Source: Amycolatopsis antarctica
Lineage (GTDB): Bacteria > Actinomycetota > Actinomycetes > Mycobacteriales > Pseudonocardiaceae
NCBI RefSeq assembly: GCF_002262875.1
Contig: NZ_NKYE01000014.1
Span: 124,001 to 188,000, forward strand
Length of the DNA stretch: 64,000 nt
Direction: 5' to 3'
Below are positions 51,941 to 61,355 of this stretch, in pieces. The first letter of the stretch is position 1, and every line of letters starts with the position of its first letter. Made by a program: the position numbers and the translations under genes. The notes beneath the pieces are model-generated. The model was not told the DNA's origin. It saw nothing but the letters and a program-made list of their open reading frames with translations, and did not search any database.

Positions 51941-53335
51941 GTGGCACCGATGACAACCACCGGCCTGGTCCGGCTGACCATCGACGCGCCGTCCCGCCGG
52001 ATCGACCTCGCCCTGCCCGAACGCTCGGCCGTCGCGGAGCTGCTGCCAGGCCTGCTCCGGCACGCCGGTGAGGGTCTTGCCGACGAGGGAGTACGCGACG
52101 GCGGTTGGATGCTGCGCCGCTCGGACGGCAGTCTCGTCGACGGGGCCAGGACGCTCGCCGCCCAGCGGGTGCGCGACGGCGAGGTGCTGCACCTGGTGCC
52201 GCGCAGGATGGACTGGCCGGAACTGGAGTACGACGACCTCGCCGACACCATCGCCACCGGGGCCGCCCGCACCGGCCGGTTGTGGAGCCCCCGGCACACC
52301 CGCGTCACCGGCCTCGTCGTCGGCGCGGGTGCGGTGCTGCTCGGCCTGCTGGCCGTCCTGCGCTCCGGCCCACCGTGGTTCGAGGCAGGCTGGGTGGCGG
52401 CCGGGATCGCGGTGCTGCTGCTGGCCGCGGGCACCGTGCTGTCCCGGGCGCTGGGTGATGCCGCCGCCGGTGCGGTACCGGCCATCGCCGCGCTGCCGTA
52501 CGCGAGCGCGGGCGGCGCGCTGCTCGTCGCCGGGGAGCAGCCGCTCACCGCGTGGAGTTCGCCGCAACTGCTGGCGGGCTGCGCGGGGCTGCTGCTGGCC
52601 TCCGTGCTCGGTTTCGTCGGCGTGGTGGACCGGGCCGCGGTGTTCACCGGCGGCGCGACGGCCGGGCTGCTGGGTGTGATCGGCGCCTGGATCGGTACCA
52701 CCGAGGCCGTCGACACGGCCGGTGCCGCGGCCATCGTGGCCGGAGCGGTGCTGGTGCTGTCCCCGTTGTTCGGGCCGCTGTCGGTGCGGCTGGGCCGGGT
52801 CCCGGCGCCGGTGCTCCCGCGCACGGCGGCCGACCTTGTGCGCGACGAGCCATTGCCGCCGCGGCAACAGGTGTACGCCACCGTGATCCGGGCGGAGGGC
52901 CTGCTCACCGGACTGATCGGTGGCAGCGCGCTGGCCGCCGGGTACGCCGAGGTACTGCTCGCCGCCGACGCGCGCACCTCGGCCGTCATCCTGCTTTTCC
53001 TGCTGTCCATGGGATTCTGCGTTCGTGCCCGGCTCTACCCCGCGGTACGGCAACGGTCCCCGCTGCTGCTCGCGGGACTCGGCGCGGCCGCGAGTCTCGC
53101 CGTGGGCCCGTTGATGTCCGACACCGGCGGCCTGCTCCGGATCGCGACGCCGGTACTGCTGGTGTTCGCCGTGATCGCCGTCCTGCTCGGGCTGTCACAC
53201 AGCCGCCGGAACAAGCCGAACGCCTACCTCGGCCGCTATGCCGAACTGTTCGAGGTGTTGCTGGTGCTGGCCTGCGTACCGGTCGTCTGCGCGGTGCTCG
53301 GCCTGTACGGGCTCGTCCGCGGGCTGGGTGGTTGA
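51941..53335 (+). CDS. eccD: Type VII secretion protein EccD
   Basis: 464 residues. N-terminal ubiquitin-like (YukD) domain: LVRLTIDAPSRRIDLALPER, LHLVPRRMDWPELEYDDLAD. Then eleven transmembrane helices (VTGLVVGAGAVLLGLLAVL, PAIAALPYASAGGALLVA and so on). EccD forms the membrane vestibule of the ESX core. The GTG at 51941 has GGAGGAG about eight bases upstream; the ATG at 51950 is too far from it. The stop lies one base before the eccB start, so they form an operon. Confidence 0.9.
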   Translation: MAPMTTTGLVRLTIDAPSRRIDLALPERSAVAELLPGLLRHAGEGLADEGVRDGGWMLRRSDGSLVDGARTLAAQRVRDGEVLHLVPRRMDWPELEYDDLADTIATGAARTGRLWSPRHTRVTGLVVGAGAVLLGLLAVLRSGPPWFEAGWVAAGIAVLLLAAGTVLSRALGDAAAGAVPAIAALPYASAGGALLVAGEQPLTAWSSPQLLAGCAGLLLASVLGFVGVVDRAAVFTGGATAGLLGVIGAWIGTTEAVDTAGAAAIVAGAVLVLSPLFGPLSVRLGRVPAPVLPRTAADLVRDEPLPPRQQVYATVIRAEGLLTGLIGGSALAAGYAEVLLAADARTSAVILLFLLSMGFCVRARLYPAVRQRSPLLLAGLGAAASLAVGPLMSDTGGLLRIATPVLLVFAVIAVLLGLSHSRRNKPNAYLGRYAELFEVLLVLACVPVVCAVLGLYGLVRGLGG

Positions 53336-53336
53336 C

Positions 53337-54758
53337 ATGGCGTCGAAGCGCGATCTCCTGCAGGCGTACCAGTTCCTCACCCAGCGCGTGGTGTCCGCGC
53401 TGATCACCCGCGAGTCCGATCCGGAGCAGCCGCCGTTCCGCCGGCCCGGCGGTGCGGCCTTCGGCAGCATCGCCATCGCCGTGATCGCGCTGGCCGCGGT
53501 CGGCGTGTACGGCGTCATCGTGCCGGGCGGCAACAAGGCGTGGCAGGACGGCGAATCGGTGATCGTGGTGGAGGAGACCGGAACCCGGTACGTCTACGTC
53601 GACGGCCACCTGCATCCGGTGACCAACTACGCCTCGGCGCTGCTCGCGCTGGGACGGCACGCCGAGACCCGCGGCGTCTCCCGCGACTCGCTGACCGGTG
53701 TACCGCGCGGCCCGATGATCGGCATCCCGGACGCCCCGGATTCCCTTCCCGGCGGCGATCGGGTGCTCCGCACCGGCTGGTCCCTGTGCTCGCGTCCGGG
53801 CCAGGACGCGACCGGCGCGGCGGTGGACGAATCGGTGCTGATGATCGGCGAGGAGCCGGCGGGCGGCATGGAACTGGCCGACGAGGCCGTGCTGGTCAAC
53901 CTGCCGGAGACGGGTGCCCAGTACCTGATCCGGCACGGCTACCGGCACCAGATCAGTGAGGCGGACACCGTCGCGGTGGGGTTGGCCCTGCGTTCCGAAC
54001 CGCAGGCAACGGCCGACATGTCACTGGTCGACGTGCTGCCCGCCGGGGACACCATCGCGCCGATCCCGCTGCCGAACCCGGGTGAGCCGTCGACCGCGGT
54101 GCCGCGCAGGCAGGACATCCGCGCGGGGCAGCTCCTGGTCGCCGAGACCTCCGACGGAGCGGTGCGGCACTACCTCGCCGAGACCGACCGGCTGCGGCCG
54201 ATTTCCGAGCTGCAGTACGACATCCAGCGGGCCTACGAGCCGACCGGGACCGCCTACGGCGGCGCCGAGCCGATCGGTATCCCGCTCGGACTGGCCTCGG
54301 CGGCCGAGGCCGTGACGGAGCCCGCACCCGAGCCCGCACCCGGTTCCGCACCGCAGCGACGCCCGCGGTTCGCCGGTTCCGGTTCACAGAGCTCGGCCGT
54401 GTGCGTCGAGTACGACGACGGTGCCGCGGTACCGCGGCTGCGGGTCGACCCCGCGCTGCCGGAGGCGGACCCGATGACGGCCACCACGAAGCGGACCGGT
54501 GAGGGGAGCCCGCTCGCCGACCAGGTGATCGTGCGGCCGGGCTGGGCTGCGCTGGTCGAGGCCATGCCGAGCGCGCAGGCTCCGTCCGGCACCGTCGTCC
54601 TGGTCACCGACCAGGGCCGGGCGTATCCGCTGGGCGGGCCGAAGGTTCCGGAGATCCTCGGCTACGCGGACGCCGCGCCGGTACGGCTGCCGTCCGGCAT
54701 GGTGGCGCGGCTGCCCCAGGGAACCGGTCTGGACCGGACCGCGGCGATGGGCACCTGA
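53337..54758 (+). CDS. eccB: Type VII secretion protein EccB
   Basis: 473 residues. The N-terminus ASKRDLLQAYQFLTQRVVSA is the conserved cytoplasmic lead of EccB, followed by a single transmembrane helix (SIAIAVIALAAVGVYGVIVPG) and the periplasmic-type R1-R4 repeats with Cys residues (GWSLCSRPGQ, SSAVCVEYDD). EccB caps the EccB-E complex outside the membrane. It begins one base after the eccD stop (TGACATG). A Pro/Glu-rich insert sits before the last third. The gene is convergent with the PPE-like gene, with the inverted repeats between. Confidence 0.9.
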   Translation: MASKRDLLQAYQFLTQRVVSALITRESDPEQPPFRRPGGAAFGSIAIAVIALAAVGVYGVIVPGGNKAWQDGESVIVVEETGTRYVYVDGHLHPVTNYASALLALGRHAETRGVSRDSLTGVPRGPMIGIPDAPDSLPGGDRVLRTGWSLCSRPGQDATGAAVDESVLMIGEEPAGGMELADEAVLVNLPETGAQYLIRHGYRHQISEADTVAVGLALRSEPQATADMSLVDVLPAGDTIAPIPLPNPGEPSTAVPRRQDIRAGQLLVAETSDGAVRHYLAETDRLRPISELQYDIQRAYEPTGTAYGGAEPIGIPLGLASAAEAVTEPAPEPAPGSAPQRRPRFAGSGSQSSAVCVEYDDGAAVPRLRVDPALPEADPMTATTKRTGEGSPLADQVIVRPGWAALVEAMPSAQAPSGTVVLVTDQGRAYPLGGPKVPEILGYADAAPVRLPSGMVARLPQGTGLDRTAAMGT

Positions 54759-54802
54759 GCCACCCCGTCCGCCTGCCCGTCTCGTTCGCGCACCGCCGGC
54801 AC

Positions 54803-54824
54803 CGCGGTACGTCGACATATCGGC
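54803..54824. repeat. GTCGAC-centred inverted repeat, copy 1 (degenerate)
   Basis: A 22-bp element around GTCGAC (54811-54816) with about 18 of 22 positions matching the other copies (half-site consensus CGCAATAYGTC). It lies 45 bp after the eccB stop and about 154 bp before copy 2. Confidence 0.6.
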
Positions 54825-54956
54825 GCTGTGGGTGTGGGAGGTGCCGGGTTCTTCGGGTGGGCAGGCGGCGAGGGTGATCGAGCGAAGTGCTTGCCGGCAA
54901 AGAAAACCGTCGAACCTGCTGCTTCGGCGTCAGGCCCGGTAGGGTTGCCCTTCGAC

Positions 54957-55053
54957 CGCAATACGTCGACGTATTGCGGCCAGCGCCACCGCAATATGTC
55001 GACGTATTGCGAAGCATCGTGCACAAGGTATCGCAATATGTCGACAAGTCGCG
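54957..55053. repeat. Cluster of three GTCGAC-centred 22-bp inverted repeats
   Basis: Copies at 54957-54978 (perfect palindrome, half-site CGCAATACGTC), 54990-55011 (one mismatch between arms, half-site CGCAATATGTC) and 55032-55053 (three changes in the right arm). Centres are 33 and 42 bp apart, close to three and four helical turns, so bound proteins would face one side. The cluster lies between the convergent eccB and PPE-like genes, so it is not an obvious promoter operator. Translated either way the repeats give the spurious peptide QYVDVLR. Confidence 0.85.
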
Positions 55054-55137
55054 GCGGGTGAAGAGGGGACAGAAGGGCTGACCGGCGGGCGGGGTGCGTG
55101 GCTCGCGGCGGGCGGGGATTGCCGGTGCATGTGAGAA

Positions 55138-55171
55138 GGCCCCGGTGCCGGACGTATCCGGCACCGGGGCC
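55138..55171 (-). terminator. Strong hairpin terminator after PPE-like gene
   Basis: A perfect 15-bp stem (left arm GGCCCCGGTGCCGGA) with loop CGTA, starting 27 nt beyond the PPE-like stop codon on the minus strand. It is also correctly placed to stop eccB read-through from the other side. Confidence 0.85.
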
Positions 55172-55197
55172 CGCCCTCGCCCGTGCGGGGCCGGTGT

Positions 55198-56700
55198 TCA
55201 GCCCCGCACGGCCCTCTGTGTGGCAGGGTCGGCCGCGGCCGGCTGCTCGACCTGCCAGAGTTCCTCGTCCAGCAGCCGCACCGTGGTGCGGTCCTCGTCC
55301 TCGTCACGGCGGGCGCGCGCCGCCGGTCCGAGGAAGGTCGCCGGGGCGTCCAGCTTCCCGGCGCGTCCGCGCAGCTTCGGTGGGACGCCGGGCACCGTGC
55401 GCTGCGGACGGGAACGGTGGGAGTTGCCGTCGGTGTGACCGCCGCCCCCACCGCCACCGCCGCCTGGGTTCGTGCGGCCGAGAGCCCCAGCCATCATCGG
55501 CATCATCGGCATGCCGCGCCCGACGGTTCCACCCGAGGTGCCCGCACCGGTACCTGTGGCCGCCTCCTGCGGTGCCACCGGCGGCGTCTGCGGTTGCGGC
55601 GGGAGTATCGCGCCGCCCATCTTTCCGGCCTTGGGGATCGACGTCGGCCCGCTCGATCCGGCCACGCCACCGACACCGCCCACCCCACCGGTTCCACCCA
55701 GTGCACCGAGGTTCGGCCGCAGTCCGGCGAGTGGCGGGACGGCCGGGGCGATCGGTGCCACCATCGGCGGGCCCGCGCTGATCGGTGGCAGGCTCGGCGT
55801 GCTCATCGGCGGCACCGCCGGAATCGACGGGACGGGCGCCCCGCCGAGTCCGGCCAGCTCCGGGCCTCCGGTCAGTTCCGCGGGCAGCGGTGCCGGAGCT
55901 CCGGCACCGCTCTCCGCCGCGCCGCCACCCTGCGCTCCGCCCGCACCGCCGCTCGCGTCCGCACCGGCCCCGCCGCTTGCGGCGCCACCGCCACTCGCAC
56001 CGCCGCCCTCACCGCCACTCGCACCGCCGCCCGCGCCTCCGCCGCCCGCCGAGGCCGTGCTGGCGGCGCCCCCGCCGGCGCCCGGGGCCGCCGACGGTGC
56101 TCCGCCGCCCGCACCCTGTGTAGGCCCGTCCCACTCGGCGAGGCCGCCGACCACGCTCGCCACTTGCCCGGCCGCGCTCTGGAACCCGTCGCTGATGCCC
56201 TGCACGATCTGCCGGGCCTCGTCGAGTAGCTGCTGCATCTGCCCGGCGGCGACGTCCGCACCGAGCTTGGCGGCCTCGTAGTCGGCGACTCCCGGCTGCA
56301 CCGTCGACATCGCCTTGGCCCGCTGGTACTGCTTGACCAGTTCTTCCATCCGGGTCACCGCCTGCTGGATGGCGGTCGCGAGCTGGCTGAGGGCGGGCCG
56401 CATCCGGCCGACGGCCTCGCGGACCCCGTCGGCGCTGCGCCGCACCGTCTGAGAGCTTGTGGTCACCCGGTCGGCGTAGGTGGTGCCCGCTTCGTCGTCC
56501 CAGTTCGTGCGGAAGGTGCCCGCGGCGCGGGCCATCGTGTCTGCGGTGGGCCCCAGGGCCTCGCCCGCCACCTGCTCGAACGCGTCGGGCACGGCGGTCA
56601 GGCTCGGGATGTGCTTCTCCTGCGCCTTGACCTGGTTGTACATCAGCATCATCGGATCGCCGGCGGCGTCCGACCCGAGGACCGGTTCCGGGCTGCTCAT
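55198..56700 (-). CDS. PPE-like ESX substrate with Gly/Pro-rich body
   Basis: 500 residues. N-terminal helical domain (about 1-180): MYNQVKAQEKHIPSLTAVPD, TFRTNWDDEAGTTYADRV (a WxD turn in place of WxG), then long helices typical of PPE/WXG-like proteins. A Gly/Ala/Pro-rich middle (about 195-420) has many GGGA and PPMSTP runs. The C-terminus has RTVPGVPPKLRGRAGK and ends with TVRLLDEELWQVEQPAAADP, an acidic-Trp tail seen in Pseudonocardiales ESX substrates. It is probably secreted together with the small protein 54 bp upstream. A strong terminator follows. Confidence 0.82.
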   Translation of the reverse strand: MSSPEPVLGSDAAGDPMMLMYNQVKAQEKHIPSLTAVPDAFEQVAGEALGPTADTMARAAGTFRTNWDDEAGTTYADRVTTSSQTVRRSADGVREAVGRMRPALSQLATAIQQAVTRMEELVKQYQRAKAMSTVQPGVADYEAAKLGADVAAGQMQQLLDEARQIVQGISDGFQSAAGQVASVVGGLAEWDGPTQGAGGGAPSAAPGAGGGAASTASAGGGGAGGGASGGEGGGASGGGAASGGAGADASGGAGGAQGGGAAESGAGAPAPLPAELTGGPELAGLGGAPVPSIPAVPPMSTPSLPPISAGPPMVAPIAPAVPPLAGLRPNLGALGGTGGVGGVGGVAGSSGPTSIPKAGKMGGAILPPQPQTPPVAPQEAATGTGAGTSGGTVGRGMPMMPMMAGALGRTNPGGGGGGGGGHTDGNSHRSRPQRTVPGVPPKLRGRAGKLDAPATFLGPAARARRDEDEDRTTVRLLDEELWQVEQPAAADPATQRAVRG

Positions 56701-56754
56701 CTGCTCACTCCCTTGTCGCTGCGGTGTCGTGGGACGGGATCGCGGTGGTCACGT

Positions 56755-57090
56755 TCAGCCCGCGCCCATGCCGGGCTCCCGGTCGATCGCCTGCGTGATC
56801 GCTTCCCGGCTGACCTGGTCCGCGGTGCGGTAGCGGGAAGTGCCGAACTCGCCGATCGACTGGTACGCGAGGAGCCCCTGACGAACCGACTCCACATGCT
56901 GAGTCAGTTTCTCCGCGGTGTCCGCACAGGCTCTGGTGAAATCGGCGCAGCCAGGCAGCTCCAGTCCGCAGGTATCGGCCACGGACCGGCCCGCGTTCGC
57001 CAGCGGCGCGGCGGCCTTGTCCAGGAAGCTGGTGTCGAGCTGGGCGATCCCCTGCTGGGTGCCGTCGGTCTCCATCATCAGTCCGGCCAT
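56755..57090 (-). CDS. Small helical ESX-associated protein
   Basis: 111 residues, no signal peptide. Mostly two long helices (TSFLDKAAAPLANAGRSVAD and FTRACADTAEKLTQHVESVR) around a turn, with SEQUENCE-like C-terminal RYRTADQVSREAITQAIDRE. It is the size of EspC/DUF2580-like or PE-like partners and lies directly upstream of the PPE-like gene on the same strand, so the two probably form a secreted pair. ATG 57090 has GGGAG five bases upstream, better than GTG 57096. It contains two Cys. Confidence 0.7.
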   Translation of the reverse strand: MAGLMMETDGTQQGIAQLDTSFLDKAAAPLANAGRSVADTCGLELPGCADFTRACADTAEKLTQHVESVRQGLLAYQSIGEFGTSRYRTADQVSREAITQAIDREPGMGAG

Positions 57091-57196
57091 GTCCACTCCC
57101 TACTGCGGTCTTCTTCCCATGACAGACATTCCCTTGCAGGACAGCGAACCACCGGTGCCGCGCAGAGCGGGCGAGACGGCAGCAAGCGGACATGCC

Positions 57197-60100
57197 CTAC
57201 TCCGCCGGGGGCAGCCAGCCGAGCTGGATCAGCCGCGGTGTCTCACCACGGGAGACCAGACGGCCGCGGCCCGGTGGCAACGGTTCCGGCTTCAGCCCGC
57301 CGATCAGCGGTCCCTCGTCCTTGTCACCGGAGAGCAGCAGTCCCGGCGATCCGACGTCGCGGACCCGGGACATGAAGGTCTCGAACAGACCGCGGCCCGC
57401 GCCGCCGGTGCGCCGGGTGAGCACCACGTGCAGGCCGATGTCGCGGCCCTGCGGCAGGTAGTCGAGCAGCGGCGTGAACGGGTTGTCCATCGGCGTCGCC
57501 ACCAGGTCGTAGTCGTCGACGAGCACGAACAGTTCCGGCCCGGACCACCAGTTCCGCTTGCGGAGCTGATCCGGGGTGATGGTGTTGCCGGGCAGGCGTT
57601 CGGCCATGCCGCGGGCGGCCTCCTCCATCAGCTTGCGAGTGCTCACCGCGTCGGTGCCGTAGCCCAGCAGGTGGTCCGGTCCGACGTCGCCGAGCAGGCC
57701 GCGGCGATGGTCGACGAGCAGGATCCGCGCCTGCGAGGGCGTGTAGCTCTCGGTGATCCGGCGGGCCAGGACGCGCAGGAAGCCGGTCTTGCCTGCCTGC
57801 GCGTCGCCGAGCAGCAGGAAGTGCGGGTTGGCGGTGAAGTCCAGCCGCACCGGCCGCAGGTCCTGCTCGGCGATGCCGACGGTCAGCCGCATTCCCGGTT
57901 CGTCGTCGTCGCGGGGCGGGAGTTCCTCGTAGGGCAGGGTGTTCGGCAGCAGGCGCACCCGGGGTGCGTGCTCTCCCGGCCACGCCCCGGCGATGTCCTC
58001 GACCAGCGCGGTGGTGGCCGCGTGCAACTCGGTACCGCTCTCCCGGCCGTCGGCCCGGGGGACCGCCAGCAGCATCTGGTGCTTCGAGGTGGCCAGTCCC
58101 CGGCCGGGCGCGCTCTCGGGCACGTTCAGCGCGCCGACCCGGTCGATCATCGTGTCGATCGGATCGCCGAGTCGCAGTTCAGCCTTGCTGCCGAACAGAT
58201 CCCGTACGGCGGGGCGCAGTTCGAAGAACCGGGCACAGGCGGCGACCACGTGCACGCCGTAGGCAAGCCCGCGCGCGGCGATGTCGCACACCGTCTCCTC
58301 GACGTCCTCGAACTCCTTGCGCAACGTCTGCCAGCCGTCGACCACCAGGAAGACGTCGCCGTAGGAATCCTCCGGGAACTCGCCGCGCGCTTTCGCCTCC
58401 CGGTAGGCCGCGATCCCGTCCACGTCCCGCGCCGCGAACCGGCGCTCACGTTCGGCCAGCACCGACGCCACCTGTGCCACGGTGCGCCGGACCGCGCCGG
58501 TGTTCTGCCGGTTGGCCACCCCGCCGACGTGCGGCAGTCCGCGCAGCACCGCCAGTGACCCACCGCCGAAGTCCAGGCAGTAGAACTGGACCTCCGCCGG
58601 GGTGTGCGTGCAGGCGAGGCTGGTCACCAGGGTGCGCAGCGCGGTGCTCTTGCCGCTGCGCGGGCCGCCCATCACCACCGCGTGCCCGCCACCGGCGGAC
58701 AGGTCGAACTCCAGCGGGTCGCGACGCTGTTCGAACGGCCGGTCCACCACGCCGATCACCGCGCGCAGCCGCCCGGCGAGCGCGTCACCGGGGGCGCGCA
58801 GCCCCCGCACCTCGTCCGGCACCGGGGCGCCGAGCAGACCGTCCAATGTGGGCGGTTCGGCCAGCGGCGGCAGCCACACCTGGTGCGCCGGGGTGCCCTT
58901 GCCCGCCAGCCGGTCGACCAGCACGTCGAGCAGGCTCTCGCCGACCGTCTCCTCGTCCTCCTCCGGTTCGGGCACGGCCGGCTCCAGCGCGCTGACCGCG
59001 GGAGCGTAGGCGGTCGAGTAGCCGAGTACCTCCGGCCGGGCCCCGCCCGCCGCCGGGCCGGCGCTGCCGTCGGAACGGCGGTACACCCCGGAGACGTACG
59101 CCGAGCGGAAACGCTCCATCGGTTCGGTGCTGAACTTCAGGAAACCGTGCCCCGGCGCGCGTGGCAGTTCGAAGGCGTCGTTCACGCCGAGCACCGTGCG
59201 GCTGTCCATCACCGAGAACGTGCGCAGCCCGATCCGGTACGACAGGTGCGTGTCCAGGCCGCGCAACCGTCCCTCCTCCAATCGCTGCGAGGCGAGCAGC
59301 AGGTGCACGCCAAGCGACCGGCCGACGCGGCCGATCTGGACGAAGGTGTCGATGAAGTCGGGTTTCGCCGAGAGCAGCTCGCTGAACTCGTCGCAGATCA
59401 CCAGCAGCGTCGGCACCTCGGCCAGCGGCGCACCGGCCGCGCGGGCCCGTTCGTAGTCGCGCAACGAGGAGTAGTTTCCCGCCGCCCGCAACAGTTCCTG
59501 ACGGCGGATCAGCTCACCGTTGAGAGCGTCGGTCATCCGGTCCACCAGCGGCAGTTCGTCGGCCAGGTTGGTGATCACGGCGCTGGTGTGCGGCAGCGTG
59601 TCCAGCCGGGTGAATGTCGCGCCGCCCTTGAAGTCGATCAGGGTGAAGTTCAGCGAGTTCGGTGGGTGGGTGATCGCCAGTGACAGCACCAGGGTGCGCA
59701 GCAGCTCGCTCTTGCCGGAACCGGTGGCACCGATCAGCAGCCCGTGCGGGCCCATGCCGTCCTGTGCCGACTCCTTGAGGTCGACCTCGATCGGCCTGCC
59801 GTCCTCGTGGATGCCGAACATGACCCGCAGCCGGTCCCGGTTCGGCCGCTGCACCCAGGTGCTCACCGGGTCGAAGGCGTACGGGTCGCCGAGGTCGAGC
59901 AGTTCGGCGAGGCCGAGATCGTTGCTCAGCGCCTGCTCGCCGCGGGCGCCGGTGAGCCGGAAGGGGGCGAGCTGACGGGCCAGCGCCTCGGCGGTCACCT
60001 CGTCCAGCTCGTCGGCCGTGCCCAGTTCCGTGTGCCCCTCGTAACCGACGGTGGAGAGTGCCCCTTCGGGGCCGATGTCGAGGATCAGCGCCGAGCGGTC

Positions 60101-61156
60101 CAGTGAGCGCGGCGGTGTCGTCGTCATATCCACGATGGACACACCGTCCACGCCCTGCCCGGCGAGCAGGTGATCCGAGCCCGCCAGTTCGCCGCCGTCC
60201 AGTACGACCACGAGATGGGTGCCCGATTCACGGCGGGTCTCCGGGTTGAAACGGGGACGGGTGGAGAGCAGATCGTCCAGCATCGCCTCGATACCGGTGA
60301 TGGTGGGAGCGACCAGGCGCAACGGGCCGACGGCATCGGACTTCTCCGCGTGCAGCGCGTGCGGCAGCCACTTCAGCCAGTCCCACTCCGGGAGTTCCTC
60401 CCTGCCCGCGCACACGGCGACGCGGATGTCGTCCGGGGCGTGCAGAGTGCCGAGCTGGGCGATCATCGAGCGCACCAGCGCGACCGTGCGGGTCCGTTCG
60501 CCGCGCAGGTGGATCCGCGCGAAACCGGTCAGTGCCACCGCAAGCGGCAGGTGCGGGATCGCGCTGTACGTGCTGAGAAAGCGGCGCAGGGCCACCGCGG
60601 ACAGTGGCTCCAGTTGCTCCAGCGGCTTGGCCTCCGGCGGCACCAGCACCGTGGTCGGGCTCTGTGGCCCGGTGCCGATCCTGGTCACCGCGAAGTCCGG
60701 GTCGCTCGGCCGCCGTTCCCACAGCCGGTAGCTGCCCGCCAGCGAAGGCAACGCGGTCGGTTCCGGGTGCAGGTACACCATGGCGTCGCGCTGCTTGTGC
60801 ACGTTGCGCAGCAGGCGGACCCGCTGCTGGGCCATGCCGCGGAGATAGAGCCTGCGGGCGTTGCCCATCTCGCGCTTGTTCGGCCCGCCGGAGTTCACGA
60901 AGCCCATCACCACCATGCCCAGCATGGCGACGCCGAACAGGCCGAACACCACGTAACGCAGCGAACCGGCCATCGATCCGGAGAACATGATCATCATCGC
61001 GGCCATCATCGCGAGCATCGGCAGGAAGGTGAGCGCCTGCGTCCACTGCTTGCCGCCCGGCGCGGGAATCTCCGGGGGCGACTCGAGGATCAGTTCGCCG
61101 GACGGCATTTCCGGAGACGGACGGCGCGTCGGCCGTTGCACCACCACTGTGGACAC
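57197..61156 (-). CDS. eccC: Type VII secretion ATPase EccC (fused EccCa/EccCb)
   Basis: 1319 residues. N-terminal transmembrane pair (ALTFLPMLAMMAAMMIMFSG, GSLRYVVFGLFGVAMLGMVV), then three FtsK/SpoIIIE domains. Walker A motifs: LLIGATGSGKSELLRTLV (D1), VVMGGPRSGKSTALRTLV (D2), LLLGDAQAGKTGFLRVLA (D3). Walker B: LLVICDEFSELL (D1), FLVVDGWQ (D2), FVLVDDYD (D3). D1 keeps the Asp-Glu needed for hydrolysis; D2 and D3 do not, as expected. GTG 61156 starts the typical VSTVVVQRP with GAGGAG upstream; ATG 61177 lacks a site. It is the motor of the ESX machine, divergent from the WXG100 pair. Confidence 0.93.
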   Translation of the reverse strand: MSTVVVQRPTRRPSPEMPSGELILESPPEIPAPGGKQWTQALTFLPMLAMMAAMMIMFSGSMAGSLRYVVFGLFGVAMLGMVVMGFVNSGGPNKREMGNARRLYLRGMAQQRVRLLRNVHKQRDAMVYLHPEPTALPSLAGSYRLWERRPSDPDFAVTRIGTGPQSPTTVLVPPEAKPLEQLEPLSAVALRRFLSTYSAIPHLPLAVALTGFARIHLRGERTRTVALVRSMIAQLGTLHAPDDIRVAVCAGREELPEWDWLKWLPHALHAEKSDAVGPLRLVAPTITGIEAMLDDLLSTRPRFNPETRRESGTHLVVVLDGGELAGSDHLLAGQGVDGVSIVDMTTTPPRSLDRSALILDIGPEGALSTVGYEGHTELGTADELDEVTAEALARQLAPFRLTGARGEQALSNDLGLAELLDLGDPYAFDPVSTWVQRPNRDRLRVMFGIHEDGRPIEVDLKESAQDGMGPHGLLIGATGSGKSELLRTLVLSLAITHPPNSLNFTLIDFKGGATFTRLDTLPHTSAVITNLADELPLVDRMTDALNGELIRRQELLRAAGNYSSLRDYERARAAGAPLAEVPTLLVICDEFSELLSAKPDFIDTFVQIGRVGRSLGVHLLLASQRLEEGRLRGLDTHLSYRIGLRTFSVMDSRTVLGVNDAFELPRAPGHGFLKFSTEPMERFRSAYVSGVYRRSDGSAGPAAGGARPEVLGYSTAYAPAVSALEPAVPEPEEDEETVGESLLDVLVDRLAGKGTPAHQVWLPPLAEPPTLDGLLGAPVPDEVRGLRAPGDALAGRLRAVIGVVDRPFEQRRDPLEFDLSAGGGHAVVMGGPRSGKSTALRTLVTSLACTHTPAEVQFYCLDFGGGSLAVLRGLPHVGGVANRQNTGAVRRTVAQVASVLAERERRFAARDVDGIAAYREAKARGEFPEDSYGDVFLVVDGWQTLRKEFEDVEETVCDIAARGLAYGVHVVAACARFFELRPAVRDLFGSKAELRLGDPIDTMIDRVGALNVPESAPGRGLATSKHQMLLAVPRADGRESGTELHAATTALVEDIAGAWPGEHAPRVRLLPNTLPYEELPPRDDDEPGMRLTVGIAEQDLRPVRLDFTANPHFLLLGDAQAGKTGFLRVLARRITESYTPSQARILLVDHRRGLLGDVGPDHLLGYGTDAVSTRKLMEEAARGMAERLPGNTITPDQLRKRNWWSGPELFVLVDDYDLVATPMDNPFTPLLDYLPQGRDIGLHVVLTRRTGGAGRGLFETFMSRVRDVGSPGLLLSGDKDEGPLIGGLKPEPLPPGRGRLVSRGETPRLIQLGWLPPAE

Positions 61157-61355
61157 GGGTGCATCACTCCTCGACATCGCGTGCGGAGTACCGATCCTCA
61201 CCGACGCGAGCGCGTGCGGAGACCGGGTGGCAGGAAGGTGACGAACCGGTACGGCGTCCGGTGGGCCTGGCTAGCGTCAGCACGAGGTCGGCGTTTGGCG
61301 CGCTGACCGCGCACATCCACCGCGGTGCGAACCGCACGGACGAAAAGGAGACCTC

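Noticed and set aside
54887..55081. Small frame encoding repeated QYVDVLR peptides
   Set aside because: The peptide repeats come from the GTCGAC palindromes and appear on both strands, so they reflect the DNA repeat rather than a protein.
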